Assembly: GCA_030840415.1 (NCBI GenBank)
Contig: JAVEEO010000275.1
Span: 1 to 7,143 of the forward strand
Direction of reading: 5' to 3'
Source of the DNA: Pseudonocardiales bacterium
GTDB taxonomy: Bacteria > Actinomycetota > Actinomycetes > Mycobacteriales > Jatrophihabitantaceae
Length of the DNA stretch: 7,143 nucleotides
Part shown: positions 1-5,505 of the stretch, piece after piece
Numbering within the stretch: position 1 is the first letter of the stretch
Layout of the letters: each line of letters begins with the position of its first letter
Translations under genes and position numbers: made by a program
Notes under the pieces: generated by a model
Database searches by the model: none
What the model saw: only the letters and a program-made list of their open reading frames with translations
Told to the model about the DNA's origin: nothing

Positions 1-771
1 TACCTTGGCCGGCTGCGCCGCGACGGCGGGCAGGTGCCCGACCCAGCGGCCGGTGCGGTTGGCCTCGTACACCCCGAGCACGTCAGCGCCCCGGCCGGCC
101 AGCGCGGTGGCGACCGGCAGCAGGAACGGGCCGGTGCCGGCGACCAGCACCCGGGGGCCCACCGCGACGCCGCTGCCCTTGAGCAGGGCCTGGGCGCCGC
201 CGACGGTGAGCACGCCGGGCAGGTCCCAGCCGGGAAAGGGCACCTGCCGGTCGTAGGCGCCGACCGCGAGCACCAGCACGGCGGCGCTCAGGCAGACCTC
301 GACGGGCCCGCCGGGAACGCGGCGGTCGACGGCCGCGACGGTGCAGCCGGACTCCTCGGCCCGTACCGACCACACCTGGTGCTCCAGCCGGAGGGTCAGT
401 CGGCCGGTGGCGACCAGCCGTTCCAACCGGCCGGTCAGGTCGCGGTAGCGGGCGAGGTCGTGGTGGCCGGCCGAGGCTTGCGGGCCGGCCGGACCGTGCC
501 GCCAGTACTGGCCGCCCAGCCGGACTCCGGAGTCGAGCAGGACCGTGCTGGCGCCCTGCTCGGCGGCGTGCACGGCGGCGGCCAGGCCGGCCGGACCGGC
601 GCCGATCACGGCGACCGCCGCCGGTTCAGCGGACACGGCAGTCTCAGCGGACACGGCAGTCTCAGCGAGCGCGGCAGTCTCAGCGGGCGCGGCAGTCTCA
701 GCGGGCGCGGCGGCCGGATCGGGCGCGGCGGCTTCAGGAAGGCCAGCTGTGGGCTCACCGGGCCAGGTCAT
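1..771 (-). CDS. HcnB-like FAD/NAD(P)-binding dehydrogenase subunit, 3' end outside window
   Basis: This is the pyridine-nucleotide-disulfide-type flavoprotein subunit of a three-component amine or amino acid dehydrogenase (hydrogen cyanide synthase HcnB, opine oxidase A and hydroxyproline dehydrogenase family). It would accept electrons from the DAO-type subunit through the [2Fe-2S] protein. The 257 visible residues contain the FAD dinucleotide motif VAVIGAGPAGLAA (about 53-65), then GGQYWR, a central GAYDRQVPFPGWDLPGVLT segment, the typical GGAQALLKG stretch and a second glycine-rich motif, VLVAGTGPFLLPVATALA. The family is about 450-480 aa, so roughly half is outside the window. The ATG at 769-771 is chosen because the frame is open from there and it overlaps the [2Fe-2S] gene's stop by 17 bp. 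No strong Shine-Dalgarno is seen. The first 50 or so residues are an unusual Ala/Pro/Glu/Thr-rich tail encoded by tandem repeats; family members usually begin close to the FAD motif. Family call firm, substrate unknown. Confidence 0.88.
   Translation of the reverse strand, partial: MTWPGEPTAGLPEAAAPDPAAAPAETAAPAETAALAETAVSAETAVSAEPAAVAVIGAGPAGLAAAVHAAEQGASTVLLDSGVRLGGQYWRHGPAGPQASAGHHDLARYRDLTGRLERLVATGRLTLRLEHQVWSVRAEESGCTVAAVDRRVPGGPVEVCLSAAVLVLAVGAYDRQVPFPGWDLPGVLTVGGAQALLKGSGVAVGPRVLVAGTGPFLLPVATALAGRGADVLGVYEANRTGRWVGHLPAVAAQPAKV
631..702 (-). repeat. 18-bp in-frame tandem repeat, four units
   Basis: On the minus strand the unit GCTGAGACTGCCGYGYYC occurs four times head to tail (702-685, 684-667, 666-649, 648-631). 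Differences are confined to the last six bases. A partial unit lies before it (711-703) and a decayed one after it (from 630). Each unit is six codons, so the array encodes AETA-A/V-P/L/S hexapeptides in the N-terminal tail of the HcnB-like protein, just before its FAD-binding motif. Gain or loss of units would keep the frame, so the length may vary between strains. Confidence 0.9.
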
Positions 772-1024
772 CGTGGCCCGTTCCGGTCTGGGTGGTCACG
801 GTCATGCCGGCAGCCGCGCTCACCTGGCAGGCGCGCTGGTTCGGGGTGCCGTCGATGTCGACCAGGCAGTCGTAACAGACCCCGATGCCGCAGAACAGCC
901 CGCGCGGCCTGCCGTGCCGGCGGGTCAGCCGCCAGCTGTAGATGCCGGCGTCGATCAGGGCGGCCCCCACCGTCTGCCCGGCGGTGAAGCCGATCTCCCC
1001 GTCGTCGAAACGGAAAACGGTCAT
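755..1024 (-). CDS. Small [2Fe-2S] subunit, HcnA-like (Fer2_4 type)
   Basis: This 89-aa protein is the iron-sulfur subunit of the three-component dehydrogenase, expected to carry electrons between the two flavoprotein subunits in the cytoplasm. It has a plant-ferredoxin-like beta-grasp fold signature. Cys45, Cys50 and Cys53 lie in GLFCGIGVCYDCLV and the fourth ligand, Cys66, in QRACQV, giving CX4CX2CX12C, the pattern of HcnA and the sarcosine oxidase alpha N-terminal domain. Length is normal for a stand-alone subunit (about 85-110 aa). The start ATG at 1022-1024 overlaps the DAO gene's TGA by 4 bp (ATGA), and a GGAG lies 7 nt upstream inside the DAO gene. Its own stop lies inside the start region of the HcnB-like gene. 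The overlaps imply coupled translation and a fixed subunit ratio. Confidence 0.93.
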   Translation of the reverse strand: MTVFRFDDGEIGFTAGQTVGAALIDAGIYSWRLTRRHGRPRGLFCGIGVCYDCLVDIDGTPNQRACQVSAAAGMTVTTQTGTGHDDLAR

Positions 1025-2166
1025 GTCAGCGCTCCGATCAGGCGGTCCGGGGCGAACGGCTTCGGGTCCACGCCCGGGGCCCGGCCGGTGATCAGGTCGG
1101 CGATCAGCTCGCCGGTGGCGGGGGACAGCCCGATGCCGGCACCCTCGTGCCCGCAGGCGTGCAGCAGGCCCGGCAGCCGGGAATCGGCGCCGATCACCGG
1201 AAGGTGGTCCGGGCAGTAGGGCCGCAGGCCGCCGTACACCCGCAGCAGGTTGATGCCGGCCAGCACCGGGAACAGCGCGACCGCCTGGGCGGCGAGCCGG
1301 CGCACCACCGGGATCGAGATCGTGGTGTCGAAGCCGACCCGTTCCCGGCTGGCACCGATCAGTACCGTCCCCGATCGGGTGCCCTCTACGACCGGCGACA
1401 GTTCCAGGCCCGCGCTGTCGGAGGCGACGTTGGCGACGTAGTCGGCGGAGTACACCTTGTGCCGCACCACCCGGGGCAGCGGCTCGGTGACCAGCACGAA
1501 GCCGCGCCGCGGCAGGATCGGCAGCTCGGCGCCCAGCCGGGCCGACAGCTGGCCGCCCCAGGTTCCGGCCGCGTTTACCACGTAGTCGGCGGCCACCGGA
1601 CCGGTGCTGGTGCGCAGCCCGCTCAGCCGGCCACCGGTCAGCGTGCTGCCGGTGACCTCGACACCGGTCCGCAGCACGGCGCCGAGCCGGCACGCGGCGG
1701 CCAGCAGGCTGGCGGCGGCCAGCATCGGCTGCACCTGCATGTCGCCGGGGTAGAAGGCGCCGCCGGCGAAGGCGGGTGACAGGTGCGGCTCGGCCGCGCG
1801 CAGCTGTGCCTGGTCCAGCGGCTCACTGGCCACCCCGAGGGCGCGCTGCTCGGCGGCGAACTCGCGCAGGGCGGTGACGCCCTCGGCGGTGCCGGCCACC
1901 ACCAGGCCGCCCTTGCGCTCGAGTTCGATTGCCTCGCTGCCCAGTTGCTCGCCGAGCTCGTTCCACAACACCGAGGACCGCAGCGCCAGTTGCAGCTCGG
2001 GGCCGGCCTGCTTGTCCGACAGCAACAGGTTGCCTTCACCGGCACCGGTGGTGCCGGCGGCGACCGAGCCGCGTTCGAGCACGGTGACCGCCAGGCCCGC
2101 GCGGGTGGCGTAGTAGGCGCAGGCGGCACCCACGATGCCCGCACCGACGACCACCACCCGAGTCAC
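1021..2166 (-). CDS. DAO-family FAD-dependent amino acid dehydrogenase subunit, HcnC-like
   Basis: This 381-aa flavoprotein belongs to the glycine/D-amino acid oxidase (DAO) family and is the likely substrate-oxidising subunit of the complex encoded with the next two genes. The N-terminus has the FAD Rossmann motif VVVGAGIVGAACAYYATRAG (Gly8, Gly10, Gly13) ending in the ribose-binding acid Glu31. A GTTGAGEGNLLLSDK segment follows, where related dehydrogenases contact FAD. The C-terminal CGHEGAGIGLSPATGE (about 338-353) is the usual DAO closing motif near the flavin. Length is normal (370-420 aa). The start is GTG at 2164-2166; an in-frame stop lies five codons upstream, and this start leaves the right spacing before the GxGxxG motif. 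No Shine-Dalgarno is visible; see the promoter entry. Known relatives oxidise glycine (HcnC), opines, D-proline or cis-4-hydroxy-D-proline. Which applies here cannot be decided from this window. Confidence 0.92.
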   Translation of the reverse strand: MTRVVVVGAGIVGAACAYYATRAGLAVTVLERGSVAAGTTGAGEGNLLLSDKQAGPELQLALRSSVLWNELGEQLGSEAIELERKGGLVVAGTAEGVTALREFAAEQRALGVASEPLDQAQLRAAEPHLSPAFAGGAFYPGDMQVQPMLAAASLLAAACRLGAVLRTGVEVTGSTLTGGRLSGLRTSTGPVAADYVVNAAGTWGGQLSARLGAELPILPRRGFVLVTEPLPRVVRHKVYSADYVANVASDSAGLELSPVVEGTRSGTVLIGASRERVGFDTTISIPVVRRLAAQAVALFPVLAGINLLRVYGGLRPYCPDHLPVIGADSRLPGLLHACGHEGAGIGLSPATGELIADLITGRAPGVDPKPFAPDRLIGALT

Positions 2167-2172
2167 GCCAGT

Positions 2173-2200
2173 ACTATGTCACACAGCACCGCGCGGTCAT
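2173..2200 (-). promoter_or_regulatory. Candidate promoter of the dehydrogenase operon, with palindrome
   Basis: Reading the minus strand, a -35-like ATGACC (2200-2195) and a -10-like CATAGT (2178-2173) are 16 bp apart. The -10 ends 6 nt before the GTG of the DAO gene, the spacing typical of actinobacterial leaderless transcripts. A perfect 10-bp palindrome, ACCGCGCGGT (2188-2197), overlaps the -35 and the spacer and could be an operator half or core. The match to consensus is only fair, so this is a candidate. Confidence 0.4.
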
Positions 2201-2235
2201 AGAACGGCTGGTCCGGCAGCGGCCGGTCGGGCTGC

Positions 2236-2601
2236 TCAGCCGCCGTACTGGGCAGCCGTCGAGGTGTCAGCCTTCTGCCACGGCCAGCGGCCGGTGATCT
2301 CGAGTTCGAGGGAGAAGCTGAGGAAGGTTCGGATGAGCACGATGCCGGCCAGCACCAGAACGCTGCGTACGGTCGGGGTCACCGCAACGGTGCGGATGAT
2401 GTCGGCCGCGACCAGCAGTTCCAGGCCCAGCAGGATGGATCGTCCCAGCTGCTGGCGGTAGCGGCGGTAGGTATCGGGTTGCCGGTGGTAGATCCGCAGG
2501 CCGGCGGCGATGGTGGCGGCCAGGGCGCCCACGATGGTGACCGCGACCCCGGCGCCGTCGATGACCTTGCCGGCCGCCTCCACCGTCTCGCCGAAGGTCA
2601 T
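2236..2601 (-). CDS. DUF1622 family integral membrane protein
   Basis: This 121-aa protein has the conserved body of the DUF1622 family, a small bacterial membrane protein family without an established biochemical role. Three membrane segments are visible: residues about 17-36, 54-74 and 79-97. The family hallmarks YRRYRQQLGRSILLGLELL (about 45-63), AADIIRTV, and LIRTFLSFSLELEI followed by GRWPWQ (about 89-108) are all present. The start ATG (2599-2601) gives the normal length; a weak GGA-containing purine run precedes it. It lies 69 bp upstream of the DAO gene on the same strand. Its ATG overlaps, as ATGA, the stop of an open frame that runs out of the ligase remnant, so it may once have been translationally coupled to that gene. 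Whether it is linked to the dehydrogenase is unknown. Confidence 0.88.
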   Translation of the reverse strand: MTFGETVEAAGKVIDGAGVAVTIVGALAATIAAGLRIYHRQPDTYRRYRQQLGRSILLGLELLVAADIIRTVAVTPTVRSVLVLAGIVLIRTFLSFSLELEITGRWPWQKADTSTAAQYGG

Positions 2602-2699
2602 GGCGTCGTCCGGTTTCCGATTGGCATGGCATCAGGGTGCCAGCCGCCGCCCCGACCGGCCGAACCGGCAGGACGGCGGGAGTGGCGAACGTCCCGCGG

Positions 2700-2985
2700 G
2701 AGGCGTGTGCCTGCGACGGCCGGCGGCGTTACCACCCGGTCGGGCCAGTGGTGGAAGGTCATGCCCAGACCGTCGAGATAGCCGGCGAGATCCTCCAGGC
2801 CCGGCGGCGTGCCTTCGGGTACCAGCACCGCACACAGGCCATCGGCACTGGGGAACCCGGATAGCCCATCAGTACCGGCTCGCGTACCCGCGAATGGCGC
2901 AGCAGGACTGTCTCGTCGCGCCACCGGCCACTCGCCCGGAACGACGCTGCCCGCCCGCCGAGGGCCGCACCAGCGTCTCCCACAT
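2700..2985 (-). pseudogene. Internally deleted, frameshifted acyl-CoA/acyl-AMP ligase remnant
   Basis: This stretch holds the two ends of an AMP-binding ligase (ANL superfamily; cyclohexanecarboxylate-CoA or 2,3-dihydroxybenzoate-AMP ligase-like) with the roughly 400-residue middle missing. It begins at an ATG with a strong Shine-Dalgarno: MWETLVRPSAGG. About 35 bases later the matching frame shifts and gives FRASGRWRDETVL, like the conserved N-terminal YR.xG.W.DET of these enzymes. The same frame then jumps directly to RHSRVREPVLMGYPGSPVP, which resembles the start of the C-terminal AMP-binding domain (HPAV.EAVVVGYPD). A second shift near 2843 leads to DGLCAVLVPEG, then GLEDLAGYLDGLGMTF and HWPDRV, the typical ligase tail. 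Both shifts equal the loss of one base or gain of two. No adenylation motif or catalytic lysine remains. Similarity fades before about 2700. Boundaries are approximate and the homology is judged by eye. The remaining 2602-2700 shows nothing recognisable. Confidence 0.62.
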
Positions 2986-2991
2986 CGTGGT

Positions 2992-3000
2992 CTCCTCCCC
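2992..3000 (-). promoter_or_regulatory. Strong Shine-Dalgarno in front of the ligase remnant
   Basis: GGGGAGGAG sits 6 nt before the ATG at 2983-2985, the best ribosome-binding site in the window. As it stands it would start only a 38-codon reading frame that stops at 2869, which supports this being the preserved start of a broken gene. Its first six bases form part of the 3' arm of the adjacent hairpin. Confidence 0.6.
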
Positions 3001-3030
3001 GACGCCGGCCGCGCGGCCGACGTCGGGGAG
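2995..3030 (-). terminator. 36-nt near-perfect inverted repeat between P450 and ligase remnant
   Basis: Arms CTCCCCGACG and CGTCGGGGAG (2995-3004 and 3021-3030) pair perfectly. After one mismatch, the inner GC-only bases pair for five more, leaving a GCGC loop. No T run follows on either strand, so classical Rho-independent termination is uncertain; actinobacterial stems often lack one. On the minus strand the 3' arm covers part of the Shine-Dalgarno of the ligase remnant, so it could equally have controlled translation of that gene. Confidence 0.5.
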
Positions 3031-3060
3031 CAGTCTGTCGAGTACGGGGTTGATGCGCGA

Positions 3061-3087
3061 TAAACCCCGGCCAACAGCTTTGCCGGG
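3061..3087 (-). terminator. Candidate Rho-independent terminator of the P450 gene
   Basis: Sixteen bases after the P450 stop, the minus strand reads CCCGGC, a 10-nt loop, GCCGGG, then GTTTA. This is a 6-bp GC stem followed by a short T run in the right place and orientation to end the P450 transcript. The stem is short, so confidence is moderate. A stronger hairpin without a T run lies 31 bp further on. Confidence 0.5.
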
Positions 3088-3102
3088 AATCGGGGAGGTC
3101 GG

Positions 3103-4344
3103 CTATCCGTGCAGCGAGACCGGCAGTTCGGTCAGGCCGCGCATCAGCGCCCCGTGCTCCCACTGCAGCGACGCGGGGTCTTCCGCCAGCCGCAGGTCCG
3201 GAAACCGGTTCAGCAGCTTGGTGAGCGCCACCTCCAGCTGGATCCGGGCCAGCGGTGCCCCGACGCAGTAGTGGGTGCCATGCCCGAAGCCCAGGTGGTT
3301 CTTCGGGCAGCGGGTGATGTCGAGCCGGTCGGCGTCGGGGTACTTGCTGGTGTCGCGATGCGCCGAATTCATCGACAGCGCGAGGATCTCACCCGCCGGG
3401 ATGGTCACGTCGCCGAGCGTGATCGCCTCCTTGGTGAACCGGAAGGTGCCCACCGCGACACCGCTGTCGAAGCGGATCAACTCGTCGATCGCCGCGGGCA
3501 GCAGCGACATGTCAGCCCGCAGCCGGGCCAGTTCCTCCGGGTGGGTCAGCAGGCTGTGGATCACATTGGTCAGCGTGTGCATCGAGGTGACGTGACCGGC
3601 CATGATGATCAGGAAGAACATGCTCACCAGCTCGTCCTGGGTGAGCCGGTCGCCGCCGTCCTTGCCGTGCACCAGCATGCTGAGCATGTCCTGGCCGGGG
3701 TTGGCGCGCTTGGCCTCGATGCTGGCCTGGGCGTAGGCGATGACGCTGTTGGAGGCGGCCTCGACGACCTCGGGGTCGTGCCCGGCGCCCACCAGTTGCG
3801 CGGCCCACTGGTGGAACAGCGGCTTGTCCTCGGCGGGCACGCCGAGCACGTCGCAGATGGTGGTGATCGTCATCGGCTGGGTGAACCCGGCGATCAGATC
3901 CACCACCGGCCGGCCGTCGTCGAGGGCATCGAGCAGTTCGTCGGCCACCTGCTCCAGCCGGGGACGGGATGCCTCCATCCGCTTCGGGGTCAGTCCCTGG
4001 TTGGCCAGCGAGCGCAGCCGGGTGTGCCGCGGCGGGTCGCTGTTGAGCATGTGATTGGTCAGGTCGTCGTTGACGCCGATGCTGCCGGCCTCCTCGTCGT
4101 CGACGATCATTCCGGAATGGCGGGCGAACAGGTGATTCGCGCGGCTACCGTCCTTGCTGACCCGCGGATCGGTCAGCAGTTGACGGACCTCGTCGTAACC
4201 GGTGACCAGCCATACCTTCGCTCCGTGCGGGAAGATCACCGGATGCGCCGGCCCCATGGCCCGCAGCCGCTCCAGGGTCTCGTACGGGTGCGCCATGAAG
4301 TCCTTGGGGAGCTCTTCGACGGCTTGCGACGAAATCACGCTCAT
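3103..4344 (-). CDS. Cytochrome P450, CYP107-like, with altered I-helix motif
   Basis: This 413-aa soluble bacterial P450 is a heme-thiolate monooxygenase that would need a separate ferredoxin and reductase, not seen here. Motifs in order: DPPRHTRLR (103-111, helix C and heme propionate contact), the I-helix IMAGHVTS (247-254), the K-helix ExxR as Glu288-Arg291, the meander YPDADRLDITR (335-345) and the heme loop FGHGTHYCVG with ligand Cys360. Length is typical (about 400). The I-helix acid that normally precedes the oxygen-activating Thr (AG-x-D/E-T) is Val252; the codon is plainly GTC. Thr253 remains. The start ATG at 4342-4344 has AAAGGAAGG 9 nt upstream. It is divergent from the Liv transporter genes. 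The substrate is unknown; it may be a biosynthetic P450, since the wrecked ligase follows it on the same strand. Confidence 0.95.
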   Translation of the reverse strand: MSVISSQAVEELPKDFMAHPYETLERLRAMGPAHPVIFPHGAKVWLVTGYDEVRQLLTDPRVSKDGSRANHLFARHSGMIVDDEEAGSIGVNDDLTNHMLNSDPPRHTRLRSLANQGLTPKRMEASRPRLEQVADELLDALDDGRPVVDLIAGFTQPMTITTICDVLGVPAEDKPLFHQWAAQLVGAGHDPEVVEAASNSVIAYAQASIEAKRANPGQDMLSMLVHGKDGGDRLTQDELVSMFFLIIMAGHVTSMHTLTNVIHSLLTHPEELARLRADMSLLPAAIDELIRFDSGVAVGTFRFTKEAITLGDVTIPAGEILALSMNSAHRDTSKYPDADRLDITRCPKNHLGFGHGTHYCVGAPLARIQLEVALTKLLNRFPDLRLAEDPASLQWEHGALMRGLTELPVSLHG

Positions 4345-4350
4345 GCGGTA

Positions 4351-4428
4351 TTACCTTCCTTTGTAGCGCGTTTGCCCGGGTTGCGCACGGCGAGTGTTGT
4401 TTTCCACCGTCCAAGGGGTGGGTCTCAT
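4351..4428 (-). CDS. Possible 25-codon leader ORF upstream of the P450
   Basis: An ATG at 4426-4428 opens a 25-codon frame (MRPTPWTVENNTRRAQPGQT then RYKGR). Its TAA at 4351-4353 lies directly after the AAAGGAAGG of the P450 gene and 6 nt before the P450 ATG. Ribosomes finishing it would sit on the P450 ribosome-binding site, as in a translational leader. It has only a weak AAAG upstream and no recognisable similarity, and a frame this short can arise by chance. Confidence 0.2.
   Translation of the reverse strand: MRPTPWTVENNTRRAQPGQTRYKGR
4354..4362 (-). promoter_or_regulatory. Shine-Dalgarno of the P450 gene
   Basis: AAAGGAAGG on the minus strand, 9 nt before the ATG at 4342-4344. It fixes the P450 start and is one of only two strong ribosome-binding sites in the window. 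The rest of the 213-bp divergent region (4345-4557) is less GC-rich than its surroundings. I see no convincing P450 -35/-10 pair in it. Confidence 0.7.
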
Positions 4429-4545
4429 GGCTTTGTAGAGCTCGGTTGGGCTCCGCAATATTGACTGTCTGCATTGCACCGTCCGCTGCACTAACGAGCG
4501 CACCGCTGTGTGGCATGTGTGAAAGATTTAGCGTCACTCCAGCGG

Positions 4546-4551
4546 TACTTT
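4546..4551 (+). promoter_or_regulatory. Candidate -10 box of the transporter operon (leaderless start)
   Basis: TACTTT fits the TANNNT -10 pattern and ends 6 nt before the ATG at 4558. With the usual 6-7 nt to the transcription start, the mRNA would begin at or next to the start codon. No Shine-Dalgarno is present before that ATG, which agrees with leaderless translation. No good -35 is seen, so an activator or alternative sigma factor may be needed if the site is real. Confidence 0.4.
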
Positions 4552-4557
4552 GACGCC

Positions 4558-5505
4558 ATGGATTCCGGCGTCCTGCTGCAGGTCCTGCTCGGCGGGCTGG
4601 CCCAGGGCGCCGTGCTGGGGTTGGTGGCGCTCGGGTTCTCGCTGGTCGCCGGAACCGCCCGGCTGCTGCCGTTCGCCCATGGCGACCTGGTGCTCGCCTC
4701 GGCCTTCGTCGCCGTCCTCGCGGTTCTCGGGCGGACTCCCACCGCCGCCCGGCTGGCGGGCTACCCCTCGGTCGCACTGCTGCTGCTGAGCCTGGCCGCG
4801 GGCCTGGCGCTGTCCGGCCTGGTCGCCGCGCTGGTGGTGCTGCCGGCTGCCGCGCGCCGGCTCGGGCCGCTGGGCTGGATCGCCGGTGGCCTGGCAGCCG
4901 GGCTGCTGCTGCGCGCGACGCTGGCGTTCTACCTGCCGCAGCAGGCCTATGCGCTGCCGGACCCGCTGCGCATCGACGGGCTGGCCCCCGGTGGCCTGCT
5001 GCGGCTGCCCGGCGACGGCACGGTGCCGGTCCGGGTCGCCTGCGTGCTGGTGATCGGCCTGGTCGCCGGCCTGCTCACCGAGACGCTGCTGGCCCGGTCG
5101 CGGTTCGGCGCGGCGGTGCGGGCGGTGGCCGACGATCCGGTCGGTGCGGCGCTGTGCGGGGTGTCGCCGCGGCGGGTGCTGCTGGCGACCTTCCTGCTGG
5201 CCGGCCTGCTGGCGGCGGTGGCCGGCATCCTGGCGACGCCCGGCCGGGCCCTCTCGGTCGACGACGGGGCACTGCTAGGCCTCGATGCCGCGGCCGCCGC
5301 CGTGCTCGGCGGGATCGGATCGCTGCGCGGCGCCATGGCCGGTGGGCTGGCGGTCGGCACCACGCAGGCGCTGGCCGGCTACACCCTCGGCGCGGGGGTC
5401 GCTGAGCTGGTGCCGCTGGTGCTGCTGGTCGCGGTGCTGGCCGTGCGTCCGCCGGCCGGCGGGCCGGTCGGGGGCCGCCGTCCGCCGTCGGCAGCCCTCG
5501 GGTGA
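4558..5505 (+). CDS. livH: LivH-type ABC transporter permease
   Basis: This 315-aa inner-membrane permease belongs to the branched-chain amino acid (HAAT) ABC importer family and would pair with the LivM half encoded next. Family landmarks are the N-terminal hydrophobic segment with GLVALGFSLVAGTARLLPFA followed by HGDLVLASAF, equivalent to the INFAHG region of LivH; the cytoplasmic coupling stretch RFGAAVRAVADDPVGAALCG followed by VSPRRVLLATFLLAG; and near the end AAVLGGIGSLRGAMAGG. About eight Ala/Leu-rich membrane segments can be seen. The ATG at 4558 is chosen because it places the first membrane helix at the usual distance; a GTG at 4510 would add 16 polar residues. The TGA overlaps the next gene's GTG by 4 bp. 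The C-terminus ends in a Gly/Pro/Arg-rich tail. The Liv family also carries urea, amides and amino acid derivatives, so the substrate is open. Confidence 0.9.
   Translation: MDSGVLLQVLLGGLAQGAVLGLVALGFSLVAGTARLLPFAHGDLVLASAFVAVLAVLGRTPTAARLAGYPSVALLLLSLAAGLALSGLVAALVVLPAAARRLGPLGWIAGGLAAGLLLRATLAFYLPQQAYALPDPLRIDGLAPGGLLRLPGDGTVPVRVACVLVIGLVAGLLTETLLARSRFGAAVRAVADDPVGAALCGVSPRRVLLATFLLAGLLAAVAGILATPGRALSVDDGALLGLDAAAAAVLGGIGSLRGAMAGGLAVGTTQALAGYTLGAGVAELVPLVLLVAVLAVRPPAGGPVGGRRPPSAALG

Noticed and set aside
631..711. Tandem repeat as a CRISPR array
   Set aside because: Units are contiguous with no spacers and lie in frame in a coding sequence.
34..987. Long plus-strand open frame with serine/glycine repeats
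   Set aside because: It is antisense to the HcnB-like and [2Fe-2S] genes; the repeats are the antisense of the AETA array and no protein family is recognisable.
755..1024. [2Fe-2S] protein as the redox partner of the P450
   Set aside because: Its cysteine pattern and coupling to the DAO and HcnB-like genes fit the HcnA-type subunit, not a free P450 ferredoxin.
2208..2228. Weak stem CCGGC/GCCGG between DUF1622 and the DAO gene as a terminator
   Set aside because: Five pairs only, no T run, and such stems are frequent in this base composition.
4359..4438. 8-bp direct repeat CTTTGTAG at 4359 and 4431
   Set aside because: Too short, 72 bp apart and unrelated to a promoter element; likely chance.
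3109..4464. 451-codon plus-strand open frame opposite the P450
   Set aside because: Its composition (His/Gln/Val/Gly-rich) is that of an antisense frame of a high-GC gene, and the minus strand has full P450 motifs.
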